A stretch of DNA of 64,000 nucleotides from the NCBI GenBank assembly GCA_002413745.1, contig DHXP01000012.1, forward strand, positions 1 through 64,000. Direction: 5' to 3'. Shown here in pieces: positions 44,147 to 51,771 of this stretch. Source of the stretch: Flavobacterium sp. UBA5153 (GTDB lineage: Bacteria; Bacteroidota; Bacteroidia; Flavobacteriales; Flavobacteriaceae). The position numbers and the translations under genes were made by a program. How positions within the stretch are numbered: the stretch's first letter is position 1; each line of letters begins with the position of its first letter. The notes under the pieces are model-generated. The model made no database searches. It was not told where the DNA came from and was given only the letters and a program-made list of their open reading frames with translations.

Positions 44147-44527
44147 TTAAAGACTTTTTATTAGATAAACAATTAGAAATACACTTACTAAAAAAATGAA
44201 TGCTGTCAGCATGGTTATAAGTAATGAGGAATGGGTATAGTATCCTTCATTTATTTGTTTTTCTGTTTGCCTATATCTGATGTAGGAGAGTATTGATGTT
44301 ACAGTTCCCACAGCCACCAAAACTATTCCAATAATACCGGAATATCCCTTGGAGTGAATAATGTTCTCTTTGCCAAGCATCATAGAAACTTGTTTTACAA
44401 ATAATGCAAACTTTACCACAACAAAACCAAATGCCATAATACCTATACTGGTTCGCATCCAGGCAAGGAAGGTACGTTCATTCGCTAAATGTTCACGTGA
44501 ATTATCTTGTTTTTTAGGGTCACTCAT
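44147..44527 (-). CDS. DUF202 (YidH-like) membrane protein
   Basis: 126 residues. Cytoplasmic N-terminus with the family hallmark REHLANERTFLAWMRTSIGI, then three transmembrane helices (about 35-55, 70-92, 100-124). Function unknown; small inner-membrane protein. Last gene of a three-gene minus-strand run starting at 46255 under the shared 39-bp element. Confidence 0.85.
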   Translation of the reverse strand: MSDPKKQDNSREHLANERTFLAWMRTSIGIMAFGFVVVKFALFVKQVSMMLGKENIIHSKGYSGIIGIVLVAVGTVTSILSYIRYRQTEKQINEGYYTHSSLLITMLTAFIFLVSVFLIVYLIKSL

Positions 44528-44578
44528 TTTAAGACATATTTATTAACAAATATAGATAGTAAGATTGCAGTATTAAAA

Positions 44579-46006
44579 TTAAACCAGGGAAAATGTATCG
44601 TAAGATGTAGCTTTATAATCAGGGTTTTTAATCAAATATATTGCCATTGCTTCAACAGTTTTAGTGGATAGATTTTGCCTGTTAGTGCCCAATTTTTCTG
44701 GTACACCCTGCACGGTGACATATGCAGCTTTGTATATTTGCTCTTTTATCAGTGGTTCTGCACCAATAAATATTTGCTGAATACGATGGCTTTTTGGATT
44801 TTCAATTCTCATTTTTACGCTTAAGCCAAGACATCTTTTTATGTAACCGCCCATTTGTTTCATCGGCTCAACAGAAAATGTTCGTTCAAGATTTTCTTCA
44901 AGCATTAGTATTATTTCTTCACCGCTTAATTCCACAGTCGATACTACAGGGTTCATAGGAATAATATTGTATAAATCCCATTTTGTTATTGCACCAACAG
45001 CAATTGGCACTCCATACCGCCAGCCATTTGAAAAAGCAAGGTCAGCATTACTTATTGATTTTATGGCTGATAATAAAAGGTCATCCATTGTAGATGCGAT
45101 TGTGTTATATCTGTGCAGTATAATTTTAGACTGACCTAATACTTCTTGCTTCAAATATTGATAGGGCTTCATTATGCCTTCCACTAAATTTCCAATCTCT
45201 TCATCTGGCTTTACAGTTGTATCAATGGTGATAAGTTCGTAGCTAAAGTCAACAATTTTCTTTTGTTCAATTTTTAGTTTTAAGTGACCTAAAAAAGACC
45301 CGTGACAACCGCACTGAATAATGATAGCATCATTAATTTTTACAGCTTCGTATAAACGGTTGTGGGTATGGGCACTTAAACAAATATCAACACCGGCAAC
45401 ATTAGCTAACAAGTCCACATCTTGCGGAAATCCATTGTGAGAAAGAAGGATAATGAGATTTGCACCTTCATCCTTTACACGTTGAACCATTATAGGTAAT
45501 TCTTTTGCTCCATCCGTAATTTTCAATCCTTCACTAAAATGCTTAGGCATTGTTTTGTCAATAATATTTGAGCAAATGCCAATTACAGCTATTTTTAAAT
45601 CTTCAACTTCGGTTATGATGTAGGGTGGAAGAAAAAGGCTGCCATCTTCGTTGTAAACATTAATTCCCAAAACAGGATAATTCAATTGATTTGCAAGTTT
45701 TTTTAATTGAACAGGACCATAAGCAAAATCCCAATGACCTACCATTGCGCTAAACCCCATTTTATTTAATATTGGAATTATCGCTTCTCCTTTGGATTGA
45801 ACCAATGGTAATGTGCCGTGAAAAGTATCTCCTCCATCAAACAATAGAGTGTTCGAATTATTGTTTCGAATATCCTTTACAATTGAAGCAATCGGAGCAT
45901 ATCCTCCTGCTGTTTCTACTATTTCCTTTCCACCTTTGTAAAATAATTCAGGATGTGGTTCAAGATAACCATGAACATCGTTTAGATAAGCAATTGATAA
46001 TTTCAT
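44579..46006 (-). CDS. 5'-nucleotidase/metallophosphatase family protein, SoxB-like motif variant
   Basis: 475 residues without a signal peptide. Metallophosphatase motifs: D-x-H in AYLNDVHGYLEPH, GD in LLFDGGDTFHG, NH(D/E) position as VGHWDFAYGPVQL, SH in LLSHNGFPQDVD, and GHxH-type SAHTHNRLY. The usual GNHEFD is GHWDFA, an arrangement recalling SoxB thiosulfohydrolases. The C-terminal domain (330-460) is the 5'-nucleotidase specificity domain with NGWRYGVPIAVGAITKWDLY. Activity may be on nucleotides or sulfur esters. It lies between DUF2892 and DUF202 genes. Confidence 0.75.
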   Translation of the reverse strand: MKLSIAYLNDVHGYLEPHPELFYKGGKEIVETAGGYAPIASIVKDIRNNNSNTLLFDGGDTFHGTLPLVQSKGEAIIPILNKMGFSAMVGHWDFAYGPVQLKKLANQLNYPVLGINVYNEDGSLFLPPYIITEVEDLKIAVIGICSNIIDKTMPKHFSEGLKITDGAKELPIMVQRVKDEGANLIILLSHNGFPQDVDLLANVAGVDICLSAHTHNRLYEAVKINDAIIIQCGCHGSFLGHLKLKIEQKKIVDFSYELITIDTTVKPDEEIGNLVEGIMKPYQYLKQEVLGQSKIILHRYNTIASTMDDLLLSAIKSISNADLAFSNGWRYGVPIAVGAITKWDLYNIIPMNPVVSTVELSGEEIILMLEENLERTFSVEPMKQMGGYIKRCLGLSVKMRIENPKSHRIQQIFIGAEPLIKEQIYKAAYVTVQGVPEKLGTNRQNLSTKTVEAMAIYLIKNPDYKATSYDTFSLV

Positions 46007-46045
46007 TTTGGCTTTTGTCAGGTTCTAATAATAGTTTATGGAATG

Positions 46046-46255
46046 TTAATTCTGTTTTTCTGTTGAAATCCCGAAGGGATAATACAACACACTAAAATTA
46101 ATAAAATTTTTGATGATAAAACTTGCCACACGCACAAAAAGAAGGATTGCTACTGTGCCAGAAATTTGATTGGTGAAATACAACACTGCAATTGTGGCGG
46201 CCACAAGTATTCTCACTGTCTTGTCAAAAATTCCCATGCTTGCTTTCATTTGCAT
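46046..46255 (-). CDS. DUF2892 membrane protein
   Basis: 69 residues from ATG 46255 (or the in-frame ATG six bases on). Pattern MGIFDKTVRILVAATIAVLY, then a second hydrophobic segment and the end NFSVLYYPFGISTEKQN, typical of DUF2892 except that the usual Cys before P-x-x-Y/F is missing. Two helices, function unknown, often with rhodanese and sulfur genes. First gene of the operon; promoter element 65-103 bp upstream. Confidence 0.75.
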   Translation of the reverse strand: MQMKASMGIFDKTVRILVAATIAVLYFTNQISGTVAILLFVRVASFIIKNFINFSVLYYPFGISTEKQN

Positions 46256-46292
46256 AGTATTTTAAGCATTTAATAAATTTTAATTTTTTCGG

Positions 46293-46358
46293 TAAAGTTA
46301 GATTACTTTGTTTAAGTGATGTTATACAGTTTTAGAGATTAGTTGCATCATTCACACC
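46293..46358 (-). promoter_or_regulatory. Shared 39-bp activator-type element plus -7 box (copy B)
   Basis: Minus-strand element at 46358-46320: GGTGTGAATGATGCAAC, fourteen bases with CTCTAAAA, then TGTATAACA. A 19-base gap precedes TAACTTTA (46300-46293), 38 bp before the DUF2892 ATG. Twenty-eight of 39 positions match the copB copy at 20159-20197. Confidence 0.62.
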
Positions 46359-46431
46359 TTCCCGTTCTGGTTGACTTTTCAAGACGAATTTTGTCAAAGC
46401 AGGATTATTCTCTTTTGGATTATACTTTTTA

Positions 46432-46460
46432 AACAAACTAAATAAATGAGTTAGTTTGTT
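46432..46460. terminator. Perfect 10-bp inverted repeat, possible terminator
   Basis: AACAAACTAA (46432-46441) and TTAGTTTGTT (46451-46460) with a 9-nt loop. It lies downstream of the 56-residue ORF and cfa on the minus strand and upstream of the DUF2892 promoter. The U run is weak, so an operator is an alternative. Confidence 0.4.
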
Positions 46461-46523
46461 GGCACGAACGGAACGCTTGTGTTAACGAGGGGATTATATA
46501 GGATTATCAGGATACACCTAATT

Positions 46524-46694
46524 TTAAATTTTCGTTAAAAAATGCCATTTCTGGAAGTGCCTTTTTTTAAAAGGACTGAATTGGAGAGCAACATCTGGAG
46601 CTTCGGGTTTGGTTAGTTTTCTATAATCTTGAATTGCTTTCTCCGTCTTAGCAGTTTCTAAAAGCAGTTTTTCTTTTATTTTGTTAGTCCCCAT
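46524..46694 (-). CDS. 56-residue basic hypothetical protein after cfa
   Basis: ATG 46694 opens a protein rich in Lys and His: MGTNKIKEKLLLETAKTEKA, then an amphipathic helix with YRKLTKPEAPDVALQF and a basic end KKRHFQKWHFLTKI. It starts 21 bp after the cyclopropane synthase stop, same strand. No family recognised. Codon use and proximity give moderate support. Confidence 0.45.
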   Translation of the reverse strand: MGTNKIKEKLLLETAKTEKAIQDYRKLTKPEAPDVALQFSPFKKRHFQKWHFLTKI

Positions 46695-46715
46695 AATTTA
46701 ATAGGAATGTGGCAC

Positions 46716-47834
46716 TCAAAAGCGAACGGATTTATATTCCTTTTGAAAACTTGGTTTTGCAACCACAATCTGCCAAAGATTTAACCTTCGGGAACGAAAG
46801 GAAGCTGCCGAGGTGGCCAGATAAAAATTCCACATTCGGTAAAACGTTTCATTATACTCCTTTTTTAAAGAATCCCTGGATTTTTTAAAATTTTCTTGCC
46901 AAGCCATTAAAGTATAATAATAATGTAAACCAATGTTATGCAAATCCTCCAGAAGGAGTTTTTCTTCCATTGCTTTTCCTATTTGGGTCAAAGAGGGAAT
47001 TAATCCGCTGGGGAAAATATATTTATGAAACCAAGGATCAGTATTCAAATCAGTTTTATTGCTGGCAATAAAATGCAATAGGCAGAGACCATTATCGGTT
47101 AGATTTTTATTGATAATTTTCATAAATTTACCGTAATTCTTATAACCTACATGCTCTAACATTCCAATGGATACAATACGATCAAATTGTTCGTCAATAT
47201 CCCTATAATCCTGAAAACGAATTTCAACATCCAATCCTTTGCAACGTTCAATGGCTAATTTTTGTTGTTCCGTTGAAATAGTGATGCCAACAACGTTCAC
47301 TTTGTAATTTTTTGCGGCATAATAAGCAAATCCGCCCCATCCACAACCAATGTCTAATATTTTTTGACCCGGTTTTAATTGTAGTTTCTCGCAAATCAAT
47401 TTCAGTTTTTGTTCTTGTGCTTCACTTAAAGTAGATGCCCCTTCCCAATAACCACAAGAATACATCATTAAAGGATCGAGCATATTTTTATAAAATAGGT
47501 TGCCAATATCATAATGATGGGCTATGGATTGAAGTGCTTTAGATTTAGTTTGAAGATTAAAAATTTTTGCTTTAAGAGCTAACAAAATAAATTTCCAGTT
47601 ATTTTGAAGCTTTTTTTCTATTCCATTTGTAAATATTTTATTAAAAAAAGTGTCTAAGTCTTCACAATCCCACCAGCCTTCCATATAACTTTCTCCCACG
47701 CCAAGCGATCCCTGGCTTAAAACACGTTGATAGAATTTTGGATTATGAACCTGTATATCATACGGCTTGTTACCATTGATAGTAATTCCAGTCTCTGAAA
47801 TTAATTCCTGTACAGCTGCTTTATATTTATTCAT
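46716..47834 (-). CDS. cfa: Cyclopropane-fatty-acyl-phospholipid synthase
   Basis: 372 residues. N-terminal lipid-binding half, then the SAM methyltransferase fold with motif I LDIGCGWGGFAYYAAKNYKV (about 155-165) and ERCKGLDVEIRFQDYRDIDE. Family residues YSCGYWEGASTLSEAQEQKL and MLEHVGYKNYGKFM are present, and the C-terminal YNETFYRMWNFYLATSAASF closes the enzyme. It methylenates cis double bonds of membrane phospholipids, a stationary or acid-stress trait. Two 14-bp palindromes lie 83-111 bp upstream. Confidence 0.92.
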   Translation of the reverse strand: MNKYKAAVQELISETGITINGNKPYDIQVHNPKFYQRVLSQGSLGVGESYMEGWWDCEDLDTFFNKIFTNGIEKKLQNNWKFILLALKAKIFNLQTKSKALQSIAHHYDIGNLFYKNMLDPLMMYSCGYWEGASTLSEAQEQKLKLICEKLQLKPGQKILDIGCGWGGFAYYAAKNYKVNVVGITISTEQQKLAIERCKGLDVEIRFQDYRDIDEQFDRIVSIGMLEHVGYKNYGKFMKIINKNLTDNGLCLLHFIASNKTDLNTDPWFHKYIFPSGLIPSLTQIGKAMEEKLLLEDLHNIGLHYYYTLMAWQENFKKSRDSLKKEYNETFYRMWNFYLATSAASFRSRRLNLWQIVVAKPSFQKEYKSVRF

Positions 47835-47916
47835 TTTAATTTTTTCATATTTTAATTTACTTATTTTATACCCGCTGGGTGTAATTGTTTTCTAAAAATA
47901 AGCAGTTTGAATAGTA

Positions 47917-47945
47917 TTCAATATATTGAAATTCAATATATTGAA
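47917..47945. promoter_or_regulatory. Tandem 14-bp palindromes upstream of cfa
   Basis: TTCAATATATTGAA occurs at 47917-47930 and again at 47932-47945, each a perfect palindrome, separated by one base (period 15). They lie 83-111 bp upstream of the cfa ATG at 47834. A dimeric repressor or activator binding array is the natural reading. Confidence 0.5.
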
Positions 47946-48005
47946 GTAAAAAAAACAAATCAATATCTATATCAAATGTAGCGATAAATTATTTAAGAAT
48001 TTATA

Positions 48006-48233
48006 ATTTCTTTGAATTGTGAGTATGAAATCACATCTGGAATCGGTTGTAAAACGGCCATGATGCTTGTTGTACTAACAGATGGTTTTAATCGCTTTGA
48101 AAACAGCACTCAACTTTGTTCATTTTGTGGACAGACTCCAGTAACCAAGCAATCTGGAATTAGCATCAAAGGAGGACCAAGAATAAGGAAGATTGGTAAT
48201 TCAAAACTGGACTTGCTAACTTTGCCCGCATAA
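48006..48233 (+). pseudogene. IS110-family transposase fragment
   Basis: Only the C-terminal Transposase_20 part remains: SGIGCKTAMMLVVLTDGFNR, FENSTQLCSFCGQTPVTKQS, GISIKGGPRIRKIGNSKLDL. The DEDD catalytic N-terminus is absent and the helix-hairpin-helix motif (GIG-KTA) is intact. Flanks show no clear ends. Inactive relic. Confidence 0.75.
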
Positions 48234-48424
48234 AAAGTTGAGAATAAAAACCCTAATTTTAATGCTAAAATAAAAGCTTTTAGATCAAAATTTAGAGGCG
48301 ATAGAAACGTTGAGTTTTTTCTTTTTAGGCTAACTACTATTTATGCGTGATTTTTATCGCTCCACAGGTTTTGGGATTGATCCATTAAAAATCTCATCGT
48401 ACATAAATCGTACATGTTTAAAAC

Positions 48425-48470
48425 TAAAAAAATTCTAACTACTTTATTTATAAGTAATTAGAATTTTATT
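48425..48470 (-). terminator. Terminator of the tRNA cluster
   Basis: AATTCTAACTACTT (48431-48444) pairs with AAGTAATTAGAATT (48452-48465) with one G-U wobble; A-rich plus-strand sequence at 48426-48432 gives the U run on the minus strand. Confidence 0.7.
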
Positions 48471-48483
48471 TTTGTTCCAAAAG

Positions 48484-48566
48484 TGACCACGGCGGGATTT
48501 GAACCCGCACGCCCTTGCGAGCACCAGCCCCTCAAGCTGGCAAGTCTACCGTTTCTCCACGTGGCC
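48484..48566 (-). tRNA. tRNA-Leu (GAG)
   Basis: 83 nt. Acceptor GGCCACG pairs with CGTGGTC plus discriminator A; anticodon stem-loop CCAGC-TTGAGGG-GCTGG gives anticodon GAG; a long variable arm (TGCTCGCAAGGGCGT) marks class II Leu; T arm GCGGGTTCAAATCCCGC. No CCA encoded. Confidence 0.92.
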
Positions 48567-48616
48567 GTTAATAAAAACTGGAGAGACATTGCAATGCAGC
48601 GTCTCTCCAGTTTTTG

Positions 48617-48689
48617 TGACCTGACTGGGGCTCGAACCCAGGACCCCAACATTAAGAGTGATGTGCTCTACCAACTGAGCTATCAAGTC
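48617..48689 (-). tRNA. tRNA-Lys (CTT) with a U-U in the anticodon stem
   Basis: 73 nt. Loop CTCTTAA gives anticodon CTT. The anticodon stem reads CATCA / TGTTG, so position 29-41 is U opposite U instead of the U-A found in the two neighbouring tRNA-Lys copies. All other arms are normal. Confidence 0.85.
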
Positions 48690-48729
48690 TTCAGACTCTC
48701 AAGATTCTTTTAACTAATGTATTCTATTG

Positions 48730-48769
48730 TGACCCGACTGGGGCTTCCCGATTTGCTGCGCTATCGGGA
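48730..48769 (-). pseudogene. Truncated tRNA-Lys copy joined to a hairpin
   Basis: The 16 bases 48730-48745 equal the 3' end of tRNA-Lys (acceptor and half T arm). They break off into TCCCGAT (48746-48752) ... ATCGGGA (48763-48769), a 7-bp hairpin. The other 57 bases of the tRNA are absent. Confidence 0.55.
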
Positions 48770-48806
48770 TAAACTTCTTCGCCGCGACTAAATAATATAA
48801 AAAAAG

Positions 48807-48879
48807 TGACCCGACTGGGGCTCGAACCCAGGACCCCATCATTAAAAGTGATGTGCTCTACCAACTGAGCTATCGAGTC
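48807..48879 (-). tRNA. tRNA-Lys (TTT), copy 1
   Basis: 73 nt, anticodon loop CTTTTAA (anticodon TTT), stem CATCA/TGATG fully paired. Part of a minus-strand cluster with another identical-looking copy 39 bp upstream. Confidence 0.93.
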
Positions 48880-48917
48880 ATTGATTCAAGAAAAGTATTT
48901 GATAATCACAAATTTTG

Positions 48918-48990
48918 TGACCCGACTGGGGCTCGAACCCAGGACCCCATCATTAAAAGTGATGTGCTCTACCAACTGAGCTATCGAGTC
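48918..48990 (-). tRNA. tRNA-Lys (TTT), copy 2
   Basis: 73 nt with the same sequence as the copy at 48807-48879 (anticodon TTT). First gene of the tRNA transcript, which ends at the terminator near 48430. Confidence 0.93.
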
Positions 48991-49116
48991 ATTTCTTTTC
49001 TTGAATGCGGGTGCAAATATAAGGTCTTATTTTTAATTTTTCAAAGCTATTTTAGTATAAATTTGTCTTTTTTAATCAAAAGGACTTAATGTCCTAGTAT
49101 ATAAGGTTTTATTCAA

Positions 49117-49635
49117 ATGAGAAAAATTATTTTATTAGGTTATATGGGGTGTGGGAAGTCTACAATTGCAAAAAGACTTTCAAATAGCACAAAAATTCCC
49201 TTTATGGATCTGGATAAATGTATCGAAGAGAGAACAAATTTGTCCATAAATGAAATTTTTGAACAGAAAGGCGAAATTTATTTCAGGAAACTGGAACACG
49301 AAGTTTTTGTTGAATTATTGAATTCACCCGAAAATTTAATTATAAGTTTAGGAGGGGGAACTCCATGCTATGCGAATAACCATGAATTATTGAAAGGAGA
49401 AAACGTATTGTCCATATATCTGAAAGCCTCGATTGAAACTTTATTTGACAGGCTGGTTTCCAATAAAAGTAAACGGCCTATTATTGCCGACAAAAATGAG
49501 GACGAAATGAAAGAATTTATTGCCAAGCACCTTTTTGACAGAAGTTTCTATTACAACCAAGCGCAATATAAAGTGAGCGTAGATGATAGGACAAAAGAGG
49601 AGACGGTTATGGATATTCTTGCCATTTTAGCTTAA
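49117..49635 (+). CDS. aroK: Shikimate kinase
   Basis: 172 residues. P-loop LLGYMGCGKST (7-16), shikimate-binding DLD (FMDLDKCIEE) and LSLGGGTPCY-like ISLGGGTPCYANN (about 80), lid region NKSKRPIIADK. It phosphorylates shikimate in chorismate synthesis in the cytosol. Its last nine bases overlap the convergent phosphoribosyltransferase stop. Confidence 0.92.
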   Translation: MRKIILLGYMGCGKSTIAKRLSNSTKIPFMDLDKCIEERTNLSINEIFEQKGEIYFRKLEHEVFVELLNSPENLIISLGGGTPCYANNHELLKGENVLSIYLKASIETLFDRLVSNKSKRPIIADKNEDEMKEFIAKHLFDRSFYYNQAQYKVSVDDRTKEETVMDILAILA

Positions 49636-50127
49636 ATAAGCATAGTCATCACCATTTTTATCAAAAACTACTTGTACGTGCTCTAATAATGATGTAGACA
49701 GGGATATTCCTTTGAAATCGGCTTTTATAGGGTATTTTTTGTGATTTCTATCCACAAGCACGGCAGTTTTGAATTTTTTCAAGGGAACGTCCAGAAAATG
49801 TCTTACCGCATAGATTAATGTAGTTCCAGAATTCAACACATCATCAACAAGGATCAACCCTTTATTGGCATATTGCTCTTTTGTCAAGGAAGTGTGAATG
49901 GGTAGTTCAGGATTCAGTTTGTTGATTTGAACTTCACATAGCGAGATTTTTAGGGGAGAAATAGTTTCCAGTACTTCGGTGATTTTTTTGGCAAAAGTAA
50001 ATCCGTTAGCCGCAATTCCTGCAATGACAATTTCTTCCTCATCAACAAATGTTTCATATATTTGATAAGCAATTCTTTTTATGGTGTGCTCAATTTCTTG
50101 ATTCGATAAGATGATATTTTTGCTCAT
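49627..50127 (-). CDS. PyrR-like phosphoribosyltransferase
   Basis: 166 residues. PRPP-binding loop LILVDDVLNSGTTLIYAV is clear; the N-terminal strands (IVIAGIAANGFTFAKKITEV) and flexible loop fit the PyrR/Hpt class I fold. Families of this type act on uracil or hypoxanthine or regulate pyr genes. It is an unlinked single gene with the closest resemblance to PyrR-like proteins of Flavobacteriia. Specific base not assigned. Confidence 0.8.
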   Translation of the reverse strand: MSKNIILSNQEIEHTIKRIAYQIYETFVDEEEIVIAGIAANGFTFAKKITEVLETISPLKISLCEVQINKLNPELPIHTSLTKEQYANKGLILVDDVLNSGTTLIYAVRHFLDVPLKKFKTAVLVDRNHKKYPIKADFKGISLSTSLLEHVQVVFDKNGDDYAYLS

Positions 50128-50239
50128 TGGAATTATTTTTTTTCAAAGGTAAAAAAGAGTTCGCTCTCTTTTCTGGGTTTTACCGAATTATAAATATTTT
50201 TATTTTTTTTGGTGTAAAATTAGATGGAAATATTTTTGA

Positions 50240-50632
50240 TTATTCAGTTTCATCAGAATCTGTTTTTACTTCATTTCCAAACTCGTCAATATCCCGTCTG
50301 TCTTTTTTTGTTGGCCTTCCTGTTCCGGTCTTTCGATAATGTTCCTTCGATAATTTTAATAGTTCTAAATGTTCGTAGGCTTCTGCCGGGGTTTCATTTT
50401 TCCGATAAATATCAACCAGTTTAGCTCCAACACGATTGTCCGGTATATCCAGCACGGTAATTATTTGCGTGATTTGGTCTTTTCTAAAAGTGATTTTATC
50501 AGTGGGGAAAACTTCTTTTGATGGTTTGGCGACTTGGCCATTTACGGTGACATGATTCTTTTTACAGGCTTCGGTAACCATGTTTCTAGTCTTATAATAA
50601 CGCATGCACCATAAATATTTGTCTATTCTCAT
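50240..50632 (-). CDS. S4-domain RNA-binding protein (HslR-like)
   Basis: 131 residues from ATG 50632 (MRIDKYLWCMRYYKTRNMVT), the typical S4 beginning; upstream in-frame codons are not needed. The S4 fold spans 1-65 (GQVAKPSKEVFPTDKI), followed by a basic/acidic tail. Related HslR rescues peptidyl-tRNA in stalled 50S subunits. Single gene. Confidence 0.85.
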   Translation of the reverse strand: MRIDKYLWCMRYYKTRNMVTEACKKNHVTVNGQVAKPSKEVFPTDKITFRKDQITQIITVLDIPDNRVGAKLVDIYRKNETPAEAYEHLELLKLSKEHYRKTGTGRPTKKDRRDIDEFGNEVKTDSDETE

Positions 50633-50710
50633 AAATTTTCTAAAATCGAAGTTAAATTGTTTACAAAAATAAATCAAAATTGTATCTTGCGCACCTAAAA
50701 ATTAGCAATA

Positions 50711-51667
50711 ATGAACAAATTTCGGTATTATTTTATTTTATTAATTACAACAGTCTCTTTATTCTCATGTTCGAAGAATAATGCACCCACAATTGAACCA
50801 CCACGAGACTATGCAGCACAATTTACCGCAGATAATACTGATATTGAAGAATATTTAAAAACAAATTATATAACCGTCATCAATCATCCAGGTTTTTCAG
50901 ATGACCAAGACGTAACGATTTCAAGTATTTCAGCCGGAGAAACATCTATTTGGGATCAAACAACCTATCAACTTAAAAGTAGGGATGTGAATCTACACAA
51001 TATAACTTATAAACTTTACTATTTAGTGCTAAGACCTGGTGTAGGCCAGTCACCATGTAATGTTGATGGAGTGATGACATCATATAAGGGGGATTATTTA
51101 CAGCGTGTAGTTACCACAGGCACTGCCACAACGGTTACTGCCACTGATTTTGAAGAGGTAAAATATCCACAACAATTTTTAAGCTTATATAGTACGATAA
51201 CAGGATGGGGAGAAATTTTCCCACAATTCAAAACAGGAACCTACGCATCAAATCCAGACGGAACAGTTTCCCATAATGATTTTGGTGCAGGAGTTATGTT
51301 TGTGCCTTCCGGATTGGCTTATTATAATTCTGGAGCGGGTTTAATCCCGGCTTATGCTCCCTTGGTTTTTAGCTTTAAATTATTTGAAATTCAACGATTA
51401 GATCAGGATGGTGACGGTGTTCCGTCTTATCTAGAGGATATAAATGGAGATGGTTACATGAGAACTTTGGCAACGGGAGTTATTAATCCTGACGATACTG
51501 ATGGAGATGGAATTCCTAATTTCTTGGATGTTGATGATGATGGAGACAACTATACCACTAAATTGGAAATTAAAAATCCATTAACTGGATTGCCTTATCC
51601 ATTTGCAGATATTCCGACCTGTAGCTCAGGGAAGAAAAATTATTTAGATGCAACTTGTCATCCGTAA
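50711..51667 (+). CDS. FKBP-type peptidyl-prolyl isomerase lipoprotein with Asp-rich repeats
   Basis: 318 residues. Lipoprotein signal MNKFRYYFILLITTVSLFSC (Cys20). Residues 90-200 show the FKBP outline (YKLYYLVLRPGVGQSPCNVD, VMTSYKGDYL, and the later GAGVMFVPSGLAYYNSGAG). Residues 235-285 carry calcium-binding DxDGDG repeats (DQDGDGVPSYLEDINGDGYM, DDTDGDGIPNFLDVDDDGDN). Such proteins sit at the flavobacterial cell surface and some act in gliding/secretion folding. Function inferred from domain content. Confidence 0.75.
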   Translation: MNKFRYYFILLITTVSLFSCSKNNAPTIEPPRDYAAQFTADNTDIEEYLKTNYITVINHPGFSDDQDVTISSISAGETSIWDQTTYQLKSRDVNLHNITYKLYYLVLRPGVGQSPCNVDGVMTSYKGDYLQRVVTTGTATTVTATDFEEVKYPQQFLSLYSTITGWGEIFPQFKTGTYASNPDGTVSHNDFGAGVMFVPSGLAYYNSGAGLIPAYAPLVFSFKLFEIQRLDQDGDGVPSYLEDINGDGYMRTLATGVINPDDTDGDGIPNFLDVDDDGDNYTTKLEIKNPLTGLPYPFADIPTCSSGKKNYLDATCHP

Positions 51668-51683
51668 ATTTAAAATACAGACA

Positions 51684-51727
51684 TAAAAAAATCCCGTTCC
51701 GATAAATTATCAGGACGGGATTTTTTT
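51684..51727. terminator. Bidirectional terminator
   Basis: AAATCCCGTTCC and GGACGGGATTT (51688-51724 region) form a stem with A and T runs on both sides. It ends the lipoprotein gene and the transketolase operon. Confidence 0.75.
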
Positions 51728-51771
51728 GATTGCCACTTTGACAAAGTTTAAAACTTTGTCAAAGCTAAATA

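Noticed and set aside
48483..49089. Plus-strand frames with repeated CDLTGARTQDP/CDPTGARTQDP-type peptides
   Set aside because: They are antisense translations across the tRNA-Lys and tRNA-Leu genes.
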